DNA from: Rhodospirillaceae bacterium
GTDB taxonomy: Bacteria; Pseudomonadota; Alphaproteobacteria; Rhodospirillales; Rhodospirillaceae
Length of the DNA stretch: 64,000 bases
Direction of reading: 5' to 3'
Assembly: GCA_018666155.1 (NCBI GenBank)
Contig: JABJAH010000006.1
Span: 1-64,000 of the forward strand
This document shows positions 8,264 to 16,445 of the stretch, one piece after another; position 1 is the first letter of the stretch, and every line of letters begins with the position of its first letter. A model generated the notes under the pieces. It searched no databases and was not told where the DNA came from. It worked only from the letters and a program-made list of their open reading frames with translations. A program made the translations under genes and the position numbers.

Positions 8264-9240
8264 CGGGGAGTCCGCTCTCTATTGCAGTGCTTGGTGTCTC
8301 GTCGCTGGATGATGCGCGTCGTTTTTATGGCGATATCGTTGGGTTAGATGCGAGTGATCCCGTGGTTCTGGCTGGGCCGGGTTTTGAGTCCCATTGGAAT
8401 TTGCCGCTGGGGTCAACGGCGGAAGCCATTATGTTTGCGGCGGGCGAGTCTCAGGTCGGGCGCGTGTTGGCGATCAAGTTTCATGCTGAGGACCGGGTGA
8501 CTATTCCACAACCTGGCGACCGCACTTATCGTGGGCTGTGGAATTTGAATTTCTATGTCGATGACATCCGCGCCACCACCAAGGCGTTGCAGGCACAAGG
8601 ATTTGTTTTTTGGTCGGAGCCGGTTGGTTACGAAGTCAGTGCCAAGGCTGGGCTGCCGGTCGAGGTGTTGTTCGATGGTCCTGATGGCTTAGCGATTAAT
8701 CTCGTGGAACTCACCGGCGATGACTCAACGGCTGTTGGTAAATTGCGGCTAGACGTCGAAGCCGAAGGCAAAACCAAAACCGGATACACACCTGTCTCGA
8801 CGACGTCCCATTCAATCATCGACCACGAAAAAGCGCTGGCGTTCTATCAACAAGTTCTGGGGCTCCACATTATTATTGATGATGTTTTGGACAAGCCGGA
8901 AACCAATCACTTTCTCGGCCGGCCCAAGGAGGCTCAAACGCGGGCGACGTTCGTCTCGGCCGCGCATCCGTTCGGTAAGATTGCGCTGTCTCATCCGCTG
9001 AACTACGAGGCATCGAGCAAAGGCGATATCCAAGTGCCGCCAAACATTGGGTATTTGGCTCAGAGTTTCCTGGTGCCGGATGTTCAAAAAGCGTTAGCCG
9101 TTTGCGATGAGATCGGTGCAGAAAGGTTTTCTGACCCCGCGGACATTATGCTACCGGGCGTTGGCCCCCGCTTTGCCGCCGTGGTGCGCAACCCAGGCTC
9201 TGGCGCGTTGATGGAATTGATTGAGGGGACCCCGTTATGA
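8260..9240 (+). CDS. Double VOC-domain (glyoxalase/dioxygenase superfamily) protein
   Basis: A 326-residue protein with two vicinal-oxygen-chelate modules. The first (about 5-150) begins LSIAVLGVSSLDDARRFYGDIVGL and contains LWNLNFYVDDI and VEVLFDGPDGLAINLVEL. The second (about 175-325) begins HSIIDHEKALAFYQQVLGL and ends FAAVVRNPGSGALMELIEG. Two-module VOC proteins include extradiol dioxygenases, glyoxalase-like isomerases and binding proteins. The Glu near the end of each module and the His of HSIID would be candidate metal ligands; the first module has no obvious equivalent His, so only one site may bind metal. It overlaps the MFS gene before it and the oxidoreductase after it by 4 nt each, implying coupled translation. 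Confidence 0.85.
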   Translation: MTGSPLSIAVLGVSSLDDARRFYGDIVGLDASDPVVLAGPGFESHWNLPLGSTAEAIMFAAGESQVGRVLAIKFHAEDRVTIPQPGDRTYRGLWNLNFYVDDIRATTKALQAQGFVFWSEPVGYEVSAKAGLPVEVLFDGPDGLAINLVELTGDDSTAVGKLRLDVEAEGKTKTGYTPVSTTSHSIIDHEKALAFYQQVLGLHIIIDDVLDKPETNHFLGRPKEAQTRATFVSAAHPFGKIALSHPLNYEASSKGDIQVPPNIGYLAQSFLVPDVQKALAVCDEIGAERFSDPADIMLPGVGPRFAAVVRNPGSGALMELIEGTPL

Positions 9241-10235
9241 GCACCACGATGCAAGCGATTCAAATGGACGCCTTCGGTGGGCCAGAGGTGATGGAGCTGC
9301 GCGAGGTTGCGGTCCCAGAGCCGGGCCCGGGCGAGGTGCGACTCAAGGTCGCCTACGTGGGGATGAACCCGTTTGATGCCATGGCGCGCGCTGGCAAAAT
9401 TAATTTCATGCCGATTTCGTTTCCGTTCACGCCGGGGCTGGAACACACCGGTGTCGTCGATGCGGTCGGCGAAGGTGTTGATGCCGGTCTTGTTGGCCAG
9501 CGCGTGATCTCTCGCGCAAACTTTGGCGCCTATGCCGAATATTCCATCGCGAAAGCCGACGTGCTGTTGATGCTCGATGATCGCATCGACCTTAAAACCG
9601 GATCTGTTTATCGCGGCTGTTCGTTCACCGCTTGGCATGCGCTTTACAAAGCGGGGCGCCTTCAGTTCGGTGAAACGTGCTTGCTGCATTCGGCCGCTGG
9701 CCCCATTGGAATTATGGGTGCGCAGATTGCCAAGAGTAGCAGTTGCACCGTCATAGGATTGGCAGGCGGTCCCGATAAGGTTGCCTTCGCGAAAACCTTT
9801 GGCGCTGACCATGTATTCGATTACACCCAGGATGGCTGGGTTGAGCAAGTCAAAGACGCAACGGGCGGCCGTGGCGTTGATGTCATCGTTGACGGCAACG
9901 GCAAGCCGAACGCGGCCCATAACATTGAACTTCTCGCGCCGCTTGGCCGGGTTGTTTACATCGGCGCGACCGCCGGCGACATGCCGGATCCGGTTGATAT
10001 CCCGACATTGATTTTCAAGAACGCCAGCGTTGCCGGGATGAATCTGGCACCCATCGAAGACCCACCTGATAGCCCAACCGATAGAACGATCATTGAAAGC
10101 GTGGCAACAGGCGCGTGGCGGGTACCGATTACCGAAGAGGTGTCCCTGGCTGGTGTTGCCGACCTTCATCATCGTCTTGAAAGTCGTCAGGTGCGAGGGC
10201 GTGCTGTGATCCGCGTTGGCGGCGATCTTACGTAA
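9237..10235 (+). CDS. Medium-chain quinone oxidoreductase (zeta-crystallin type)
   Basis: A 332-residue MDR-superfamily oxidoreductase. The N-terminal GroES-like domain shows FGGPEVMELREV and PFTPGLEHTGVVDAVGEGV. The Rossmann domain shows LLHSAAGPIGIMGAQIAK, a variant of the NAD(P)-binding loop, then FGADHVFDY and GGRGVDVIVDGNG. It lacks the zinc-ligand set of alcohol dehydrogenases, so it fits the NADPH-dependent quinone/enone reductase branch. It ends with RQVRGRAVIRV, the usual C terminus. It overlaps the VOC gene at ATGA and abuts the ABC ATPase start, so it is in the middle of the coupled operon. It probably reduces an enone or quinone formed from the imported compound (inference). Confidence 0.9.
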   Translation: MSTTMQAIQMDAFGGPEVMELREVAVPEPGPGEVRLKVAYVGMNPFDAMARAGKINFMPISFPFTPGLEHTGVVDAVGEGVDAGLVGQRVISRANFGAYAEYSIAKADVLLMLDDRIDLKTGSVYRGCSFTAWHALYKAGRLQFGETCLLHSAAGPIGIMGAQIAKSSSCTVIGLAGGPDKVAFAKTFGADHVFDYTQDGWVEQVKDATGGRGVDVIVDGNGKPNAAHNIELLAPLGRVVYIGATAGDMPDPVDIPTLIFKNASVAGMNLAPIEDPPDSPTDRTIIESVATGAWRVPITEEVSLAGVADLHHRLESRQVRGRAVIRVGGDLT

Positions 10236-10842
10236 GTGTTGGGTCTCAAGCAGCTCACGCCACTTGGTCTGGCGCCAGTTGATCTGACTCTCGATGACGG
10301 AGCCTGTCTTACGATCAGCGGCCCGTCCGGTGCAGGGAAGAGCCTTCTGCTTCGAGCGATCGTGGATTTGGATCGCAACTGCGGAGACGCTGAAACGGGT
10401 TCGGTCACCCGTTCTCAGGTTGCAGCCCCTGACTGGCGCAAAGCGGTCGCTTATGTTCCTGCGGAATCCGGGTGGTGGGCGGATCGCGTTAGCGCTCACA
10501 TGCCAAAGGGCGATCCAGGCCCGTTGTTAGACGTTCTTGGTTTGGATCGATCATGTCTCGACTGGGGAGGTATCGCGGTTGTCGACCGGCGAGCGACAGC
10601 GTCTTGCTTTGGTGCGCGCGCTAATGGTCGAGCCAGACGTCTTGCTGCTTGATGAGCCGACTTCGGCTTTGGACGATGGTGCCACTGATGCAGTGGAACG
10701 GGTGATCACGGCACGCAAGGGTCTTGGCATGACCGTGGTGATTGTGACCCACGACATCGACCAGGGACGCCGGTTGGCTGACGTGCAGGCGGTTGTCGAC
10801 AATGGGAAAGTCGATGTATCCGATATAGGGGTGCAGCGATGA
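10236..10842 (+). pseudogene. fetA: FetA-like ABC transporter ATPase, frameshifted
   Basis: The gene reads in one frame from GTG 10236 with a Walker A (GPSGAGKSLLLRA, about residues 28-40) and AYVPAESGWWADRV, up to LDW. The homologous reading then continues one frame over with EVSRLSTGERQRLALVRAL (ABC signature), VLLLDEPTSALDD (Walker B) and VIVTHD (H-loop), ending at 10842. Dropping one G from the GGGG run at 10564-10567 rejoins both parts exactly. So this is a 1-nt insertion: a recent mutation, a sequencing or assembly error at a homopolymer, or less likely programmed frameshifting. The intact product would be the ATPase of the FetAB iron exporter (YbbL). Its stop overlaps the fetB start by ATGA. 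Confidence 0.75.
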
Positions 10843-11645
10843 CCTACATCAGCCTGTCTGTCGCCGACTTGGCCGTTGGTGCGGTCTTGATTGTTGCCAA
10901 TGGTCTCTTGTCGTTGGCTTTTGGCCTTAAGCTCGAACGCACACTCTTTATCGCGACGTTCCGCATGGTCATTCAACTGACCTTGGTGGGTTACGTTTTA
11001 ACAGCCGTATTCGATTTGGCGTCGCCGTTGTGGACCGGCGCGATCGCTCTCGTGATGGTGGTGTTTGCCGGATACGAAGTGGCGGCCCGTCAGGATCGGC
11101 GATTGAAGGGGTTGTGGTCTTACGGACTCGGCGCCACTGCAATGACGTTCTCGTCGACTCTTGTCACCATATTGGCTCTCACCACACAGATCGGTCCAGA
11201 CCCCTGGTATAACCCGCAGTACGCGATTCCCCTCCTCGGTATGATTCTTGGCAACTCCATGACCGGGATTGCGCTTGGCCTTAGCACGCTGACCTCCGGC
11301 GTCGCCCGCGATCGAACCGCCATCGAGGCTCAGCTTTGTCTTGGGGCGACTCGCTGGCAAGCCTGTGGACCCATCGCCCGATCCGCCATTCGCACCGGTA
11401 TGATGCCCATGATCAATGCCATGGCAGCGGCCGGTTTGGTGTCATTGCCGGGCATGATGACCGGGCAAATTTTGGCTGGGGTGCCACCAACGGAAGCGGT
11501 GCGGTATCAGATATTGGTCATGTTTCTCATTGTCGGCGCGACGGGACTCGGCGTGCTAATGACAGTTTTTGGCGGACTCTCTTATCTGACAGACCAGCGC
11601 CACCGGTTGCGATTGGACCGGCTCCATCAGGCTCGCATGACCTAG
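10839..11645 (+). CDS. fetB: FetB-like (YbbM/UPF0014) iron-export ABC permease
   Basis: A 268-residue membrane protein with about seven hydrophobic helices. Its segments match the UPF0014 family: ATFRMVIQLTLVGYVL, GYEVAARQDRRLKGLW, NSMTGIALGLSTL, EAQLCLGATRWQA, MINAMAAAGLVSLPGMMTGQILAG and AVRYQILVMFLI. In E. coli FetB, with FetA, exports iron and protects against oxidative stress. It is translationally coupled to the frameshifted ATPase gene. If the frameshift is real this permease has no local energising partner. The upstream operon members are metabolic rather than metal-related, an unusual linkage. Confidence 0.9.
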   Translation: MTYISLSVADLAVGAVLIVANGLLSLAFGLKLERTLFIATFRMVIQLTLVGYVLTAVFDLASPLWTGAIALVMVVFAGYEVAARQDRRLKGLWSYGLGATAMTFSSTLVTILALTTQIGPDPWYNPQYAIPLLGMILGNSMTGIALGLSTLTSGVARDRTAIEAQLCLGATRWQACGPIARSAIRTGMMPMINAMAAAGLVSLPGMMTGQILAGVPPTEAVRYQILVMFLIVGATGLGVLMTVFGGLSYLTDQRHRLRLDRLHQARMT

Positions 11646-11736
11646 GTCTTTGGGCAGTTTTCCGGTCTTGCGTCGCCTCCAGAATCCCGCTACCCCAGAG
11701 GCAGAAATAATAAGAAACACGCACTAGGGATGACTT

Positions 11737-12450
11737 GTGACACCTGAACTCATGGTGTTGGTGGCGACAGCCGCCTCAATCGGATTTGTGCATACGCTGT
11801 TGGGGCCGGATCACTATCTGCCCTTCATCGTGATGGCCAAAGCGCGTGGCTGGTCTCGCAAGAAAGCGCTCGCGGTGACCGGCTTGTGCGGGCTTGGGCA
11901 TGTCGCCAGTTCAATTCTGCTGGGCGCTATCGGCATCGGCTTTGGTGTTGCCGTTGGTAATCTGGAAATTATCGAATCCGTGCGCGGCGATTGGGCCGCG
12001 TGGGCACTGATCGCGTTTGGCCTTACGTATCTGGCTTGGGGACTAAAAACCGCATTTAAGAATAAGTCGCATGAACATATTCACGATCACGGAGATGGAG
12101 TGGTCCATCGCCACGGGCACACCCACCACAATGATCACGCCCATATGCACGCAGCGAAATCTAAAGTTGGATTTACGCCGCTCGCGCTATTCATCGTTTT
12201 TGTGCTTGGCCCATGTGAGCCGCTTATACCGATTCTGATGTATCCGGCGGCAGAGGGAAGCTGGGGCGGCGTCATGCTTGTGGCGGCGATTTTCGGGTTG
12301 ACCACGCTCGTCACGATGACGACTGTTGTGGCGATTACATTGTTCGGTCTTCGGCAGGTTTCATTCGTACCCCTGGCCCGATTTAGCCACGCCTTAGCCG
12401 GCGGTGCGGTCGCGGTTTCGGGAAGTTTTATTGTTATCCTGGGTTTGTAG
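11737..12450 (+). CDS. NicO/UreH-like nickel-cobalt exporter-type membrane protein with His-rich loop
   Basis: A 237-residue protein with six or so hydrophobic helices. The first helix contains GFVHTLLGPDHYLPF, matching the HxxxxDH-type motif of the NiCoT/RcnA/UreH group. The central cytoplasmic or periplasmic loop (about 110-140) is packed with His (HEHIHDHGDG, HRHGHTHHNDHAHMH), typical of RcnA-like exporters and UreH-type permeases. Later segments LGPCEPLIPILMYPAA and ALAGGAVAVSGSFIVILG fit the same superfamily. It probably moves Ni, Co or another divalent cation across the inner membrane. The start is GTG with AGGGAT upstream. It follows the fetB-like gene by 91 nt, so metal transport is a shared theme here. 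Confidence 0.75.
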   Translation: MTPELMVLVATAASIGFVHTLLGPDHYLPFIVMAKARGWSRKKALAVTGLCGLGHVASSILLGAIGIGFGVAVGNLEIIESVRGDWAAWALIAFGLTYLAWGLKTAFKNKSHEHIHDHGDGVVHRHGHTHHNDHAHMHAAKSKVGFTPLALFIVFVLGPCEPLIPILMYPAAEGSWGGVMLVAAIFGLTTLVTMTTVVAITLFGLRQVSFVPLARFSHALAGGAVAVSGSFIVILGL

Positions 12451-12527
12451 GATATCTCGTCCTATTCCCGGTTTTCACGGCAAGTTTTCTTGCTATAAGT
12501 AGCGTTCGATAATGAAGGAGGGGCGTT

Positions 12528-12806
12528 GTGACACTCGGTAGCCTGATAGGCAAAGGCAATTTGCGGCCAGAAATGTCGGCCGACGAAAAAGCATGGTTTG
12601 AGGAAGAGCTCAAAGAGCAGCTCGACCGCTACGAAACCATTGTTAAGGAACAGGAAGCGCTTTCAGCGGAACGGGAGCAGTGGGTCGCAGATTTTCTGCA
12701 TCGCATTCAGACCCGCGGTTATCACTGGCATGCTGAAAATCGCCGTGTGATTCCGAAGGAAGAGATTCGTCCGCGCGACGGTCGACTGCTTCAGGTCATT
12801 TACTAA
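12528..12806 (+). CDS. Small charged coiled-coil protein, unknown
   Basis: A 92-residue protein starting at GTG with a near-perfect AAGGAGGGG ribosome site. It has no signal or membrane segment. Residues 18-55 are an acidic/basic amphipathic helix (DEKAWFEEELKEQLDRYETIV, then KEQEALSAEREQW) likely to form a coiled coil. A C-terminal part with aromatic and basic residues follows (TRGYHWHAENRRVIP). I do not recognise a family. The strong ribosome site and its own upstream region (TATAAG near 12495) suggest good expression. The bicupin gene follows after 89 nt. Confidence 0.75.
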   Translation: MTLGSLIGKGNLRPEMSADEKAWFEEELKEQLDRYETIVKEQEALSAEREQWVADFLHRIQTRGYHWHAENRRVIPKEEIRPRDGRLLQVIY

Positions 12807-12895
12807 GACGGGCGAATTGCCCTTTGAATTTTATTCGATGCAGCGCAGCGGAAGCATGAACTTCCCACCAAGCGCCGCAAAGTAGGAGACGCACT

Positions 12896-13834
12896 ATGGC
12901 CCGCCCACATATCGAACCGTTCGTTGATCGCGACGTCGGCTTCAAGAAAATGACAATGGCCGGCATGCCCAACGGCATGCAGTACAAAACGCTGAGCATG
13001 GACACCGACGACGGTGCTGTGACGATGACCGTGCAGTATGATGCCGGTTACAAACAGCCCCCCGGATTTTGCTACAACGAAATGGAAATTTTCGTGCAGG
13101 AGGGCTCGCTCAGGTACGGCGATCAAATCTGCATGAAAGGCCACTACCTATTCGTTCCTGCCGGCAAGGCGATGCCGGCGATGTCTTCAGATGAAGGCGC
13201 GTTGTGCCTGATCTTTTACAACTATGGTCAGCCGAGCTTTCAGGAATCTGACGAGAACCACGACGAGTGCAACGAAAAGCATTTCGCCAGTGTGAACTCG
13301 TACGAAGGCCTCGACTGGACGGGCAACGCCCTATACCCAGCGACGGCGCCGGGCTGCTTGCTCAAGATGCTGCATTACGACGAGAAGACCCACGGCATGA
13401 CCTTCTTGTATTGCATGGTCCCCGGGTTCTGGCAGGACAACATCAGCTACCACGATGTTGCTGAAGAGGCCTATCACATCTGGGGCACGTCCTGGATGAT
13501 GCAGTTTGGTAATTTGCCCACCGGTGGATATTTCTGGCGTCCGGCCTATATCAACCACGGGTGCTTTGCCTCAGAACACGGCATTCTGGCGATCGGTCGA
13601 ACCGACGGCGAGCTGCACAATCACTTCCACCATGATCCGTATTCATCACCGCAGGAAAACGCAGAGCGTGCCGCGTCTCGTTTGGCGCGTCAGAAGCCAG
13701 CGATGTACAAGTGGATTTTGACCCAAGATCATAACCACGTGCCGCACGACTTTGAGAATCCGCACGATCATGTTGATCCGATGGTTGCTGACACAGCTCA
13801 GGTTATTCAGCCGGACGGCAGTCACTGGCCGTAG
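12896..13834 (+). CDS. Bicupin protein (large, His-rich)
   Basis: A 312-residue cytoplasmic protein with two cupin-like barrels. The first (about 45-110) includes PPGFCYNEMEIFVQEGSLRYG and KGHYLFVPAGKAMP. The second (about 170-245) includes YHDVAEEAYHIWGTSW, GGYFWRPAYINHGCF and HNHFHHDPY. The C-terminal tail is rich in His (DHNHVPHDFENPHDHVDP). The E-x-F-V-x-E-G-x-L and paired H residues fit a metal-binding cupin, probably of the DUF4437-like group. No enzyme activity is known to me for this family. GGAGA precedes the ATG. A strong terminator ends the unit at 13856. It resembles the two bicupins at 16446 and 17257 in layout. Confidence 0.75.
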   Translation: MARPHIEPFVDRDVGFKKMTMAGMPNGMQYKTLSMDTDDGAVTMTVQYDAGYKQPPGFCYNEMEIFVQEGSLRYGDQICMKGHYLFVPAGKAMPAMSSDEGALCLIFYNYGQPSFQESDENHDECNEKHFASVNSYEGLDWTGNALYPATAPGCLLKMLHYDEKTHGMTFLYCMVPGFWQDNISYHDVAEEAYHIWGTSWMMQFGNLPTGGYFWRPAYINHGCFASEHGILAIGRTDGELHNHFHHDPYSSPQENAERAASRLARQKPAMYKWILTQDHNHVPHDFENPHDHVDPMVADTAQVIQPDGSHWP

Positions 13835-13855
13835 GGTTAGCGAAAAGAAACACGG

Positions 13856-13893
13856 AAAGCCCGGTCCCTCCTAAAGAGGTGCCGGGCTTTTTT
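13856..13893 (+). terminator. Rho-independent terminator
   Basis: A 9-bp stem AAAGCCCGG / CCGGGCTTT with inner pairing TCCCTC/GAGGTG-like bases encloses a short loop and runs into TTTTTTG. It closes the bicupin transcript, 22 nt after its stop codon. Confidence 0.9.
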
Positions 13894-13977
13894 GTTTGGG
13901 CAGCACATTCAATAGCCGCCCCTGACCGGTTATGTTTTGATAGTGTCTCCGAAGAACGGGTGTGACGGGAAATCTAG

Positions 13978-14586
13978 ATGGTTCGAAAAATTGTAAATGC
14001 TCCATTGTTCATGTGGGTGATTCTAGCGCTTCCTGGTTTTCGCATGACGAGCACTCTTTTATCCGGCGCCACAGGCCCCGAAGGCCAGACCACTGAGGAA
14101 TTGCTTTTGCATCCTTCGGGGGAATCGGCAGCGCAGATCATGGTTCTGGCCATGATTATTACGCCGTTGAGGATGCTGTTACCTCAAAACAGATTCTGGT
14201 TATGGATGATGAACCGGCGTCGGCATATCGGTGTTGCTGCGTTCATTTATGCCGTGTTTCACACGGTGCTTTATGTGGTTGATATGGGCAGCATTCGCGC
14301 GATGCTTGATGAATTCACGGCTTTAGGGATTTGGACAGGCTGGGCAGCCTTTTTCATATTCATTCCGCTGGCCCTGACATCCAATGATTTTGCCGTCCGT
14401 AAGCTAGGGGCGTCGTGGAAATCACTCCACCGATACGTCTACGCCGCTGCGCTCGCAACACTCGTGCATTGGATATTTATACATAACAATTTTGGACCGG
14501 CGTTGGCGCGTTTCGTTCCGTTGGCGCTTCTGGAGGGGTATCGTCTTTGGATGACCTTCAATCCAAAAAGACCTGCGAACACTTGA
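13978..14586 (+). CDS. MsrQ/YedZ-like ferric-reductase-type haem membrane protein
   Basis: A 202-residue protein with about five or six membrane helices. The segment NRRRHIGVAAFIYAVFHTVLYVV and later SWKSLHRYVYAAALATLVHWIF provide the spaced His residues that coordinate haem in the ferric-reductase-like transmembrane domain (MsrQ/YedZ family). MsrQ passes quinol electrons to the periplasmic methionine sulfoxide reductase MsrP. No msrP gene is adjacent. Instead a PepSY-domain secreted protein and a Tat-exported flavin amine oxidase follow, so the electron partner may differ. The N-terminal loop (STLLSGATGPEGQT) is periplasmic by prediction. It starts a new unit after the terminator. Confidence 0.8.
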   Translation: MVRKIVNAPLFMWVILALPGFRMTSTLLSGATGPEGQTTEELLLHPSGESAAQIMVLAMIITPLRMLLPQNRFWLWMMNRRRHIGVAAFIYAVFHTVLYVVDMGSIRAMLDEFTALGIWTGWAAFFIFIPLALTSNDFAVRKLGASWKSLHRYVYAAALATLVHWIFIHNNFGPALARFVPLALLEGYRLWMTFNPKRPANT

Positions 14587-14609
14587 GTTTAATTTGGGAG
14601 TAATAGGAA

Positions 14610-14909
14610 ATGGTGCGTCTGTTTATAGTTGCGATGGTGTTCTTTGTGTCGGGGGTAGCAAATGCGTCCGGACTATATGAATGCGAAGAGGTTGATCGAT
14701 CGACATGGTTAACCGAGACGCAGTTGACTCAACAGCTCAAGGAAAAGGGTTGGCAAGAAGTGCGTCGTATGAAGCCCGATGGCGGCTGCTGGGAAGTGTA
14801 TGGCACCACGCCCGATGGCCAGCGCGTTGAAGGCTATTTTGATCCGGTAACCGGAGAGCAACTGATTCTGGCACAACGCGGCCGCATCCTTTTTCGCAAG
14901 GAAGAGTAG
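14610..14909 (+). CDS. Small secreted PepSY-domain protein
   Basis: A 99-residue protein with a Sec signal peptide (about 1-19, ending ANA-SG) and a single PepSY-like module. The visible pattern is TQLTQQLKEKGWQEVRRMKPDGGCWEVY, then TTPDGQRVEGYFDPVTGEQL. PepSY domains are often protease-inhibitor-like or signal-sensing, and are found beside haem membrane reductases. It lies 23 nt after the MsrQ-like gene with an AGGAAATGG start context, so the two are probably cotranscribed. The two Cys (in YECEEV and GGCWEV) could form a disulfide in the periplasm. Confidence 0.75.
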   Translation: MVRLFIVAMVFFVSGVANASGLYECEEVDRSTWLTETQLTQQLKEKGWQEVRRMKPDGGCWEVYGTTPDGQRVEGYFDPVTGEQLILAQRGRILFRKEE

Positions 14910-14948
14910 GGGAGAGGCCCCTGTGTTTGAATTTCGCGGAGTGAGCTT

Positions 14949-16436
14949 ATGACCAAGATTATTAGTCGCCGCGCTTTTAGTAAGGCAACGGCAGCCTCTG
15001 TGCTTGCGGCGTCCGCCGTCGGCCCGTTCGTCCACACCCGCCAAGCTCGGGCCAACGAGCAGGTCGATGTGGTCGTGATCGGCGCTGGACTATCGGGTTT
15101 GAACGCTGCCGGTATTTTAGCGGACTCTGGTCTAAGCGTGTTGGTATTGGAAGGCAGCGGGCGAATCGGAGGCCGTGTCTGGTCAACCAAGGAAACTTGG
15201 GAGACCAATGCCGGCGCAGTGCCAATTGAGTTGGGTGCCTCTCAAATCAGTGGGTCCTATGCCAGGGTGCTCGATGCGACGGACCGGTTGGGCCTCACTT
15301 TGATCGATCAGGATCGATTTGTGCTGCCGTTCTCTCTCCACATGAACGGAATGCATATCAAAGCTGAAGATTGGGCCGACTCACCAGCCAATCCGCTTCA
15401 AGGAGAAGAGCGGGAGATTGCCGCAACGGCATTTGGCTCGGCCATGATGGCGAAGGCCAATCCTTTGGTCGAACTGGACGACTGGCTTGATCCGCGTTTC
15501 TCTGACTACGACGTCTCGGTTGCCGAACTTCTGAGACGAAACGGAGTGTCAGAGGAGGGCATCCGATTTGCGGCTGTATCGGGCCTTGGAACAGAATTGC
15601 ATGGCGTGTCAGCGCTGCGGTACTTCCAAGAACGAACCCGGGGCACTTTGGAATCACAGTTTGTTGGCCCATTGGATGAAGATGGCGAACCAATGGAATT
15701 TTGGCCGAAGAATATTCTGGGCGGCACGGCGATGCTGCCTCAAGCCATGGCGGCTCAACTTGGGGACCGGGTCCACGTCAACCAACAGGTCACGGCCATT
15801 GATGCCGAGAAGGGTGCCGTTGATGTACGCACACTAGATGGCAGCCGTTTCCGGGCCCGTTTTGTGATTTCGTCTCTGCCGTTCACTGTTCTGCGCGCAG
15901 TGTCCATCTGGCCACGGCCGCCAGGACCTCAGTTTCAAGCTATTCAAAAATTAAGCTACGCAGAAACCACCCGCGCGTTCTGTCGTATTAAGGAGCCGTT
16001 TTGGCAGGAGGATGGCTTTGAGCCGTCCTTAAATACCGATGGTCCCATTCGCATGTTTTGGGCAATGGACAATCACACTGGCGAAGGGGAGCATCGCGGC
16101 ATGTTTGTTGTAACCGGCCAAGCTGGGCTCCAGGTTGCATCCAGGTCGCCCCAAGCTGCGTCAGACTTTTTGATCAAGGAATTGGAGCGTGTCCGTCCTT
16201 CATCCAAGGGGCAGATTGAAATCTTGCGCTATCATTCTTGGGGTAACCAGCCCTTGCAACGTGGATGTAGCCCGATGTTTGCGCCGGGACAGGTGACCGC
16301 GTTCGCCAATGAAATGATCGTTCCGCATGGGCGGCTTCATTTTGCTGGAGAGCACACACGGCGGCTCGAGTACGGCATGGAGGCGGCTATGGAATCCGGT
16401 GAGCGCGCGGCCTTTGAAATTCTTGATCGAACGTAG
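14949..16436 (+). CDS. Tat-exported FAD-dependent amine oxidase
   Basis: A 495-residue flavoprotein of the monoamine oxidase type. The N terminus has a twin-Arg signal (ISRRAFSKATAAS) and a hydrophobic stretch ending QARA. The dinucleotide-binding motif is VVVIGAGLSGLNAAGILADSG (about 40-60), followed by GRIGGRVWS. The C-terminal FAD contact is HFAGEHTRRLEYGMEAAMESGERAA. The mid-region PRFSDYDVSVAELLRRNG belongs to the substrate domain. Folded export with bound FAD fits the Tat route. It would oxidise an amine in the periplasm to imine/aldehyde, ammonia and peroxide; the substrate is unknown. Ten bases separate it from a bicupin gene downstream. Confidence 0.9.
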   Translation: MTKIISRRAFSKATAASVLAASAVGPFVHTRQARANEQVDVVVIGAGLSGLNAAGILADSGLSVLVLEGSGRIGGRVWSTKETWETNAGAVPIELGASQISGSYARVLDATDRLGLTLIDQDRFVLPFSLHMNGMHIKAEDWADSPANPLQGEEREIAATAFGSAMMAKANPLVELDDWLDPRFSDYDVSVAELLRRNGVSEEGIRFAAVSGLGTELHGVSALRYFQERTRGTLESQFVGPLDEDGEPMEFWPKNILGGTAMLPQAMAAQLGDRVHVNQQVTAIDAEKGAVDVRTLDGSRFRARFVISSLPFTVLRAVSIWPRPPGPQFQAIQKLSYAETTRAFCRIKEPFWQEDGFEPSLNTDGPIRMFWAMDNHTGEGEHRGMFVVTGQAGLQVASRSPQAASDFLIKELERVRPSSKGQIEILRYHSWGNQPLQRGCSPMFAPGQVTAFANEMIVPHGRLHFAGEHTRRLEYGMEAAMESGERAAFEILDRT

Positions 16437-16445
16437 TGGTGCAAT

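Noticed and set aside
9084..10499. A 471-codon open frame on the minus strand
   Set aside because: It lies opposite the quinone oxidoreductase and part of the VOC gene, which have clear family motifs and coupled starts. Its translation shows no recognisable domain and is a shadow of high-GC codon bias.
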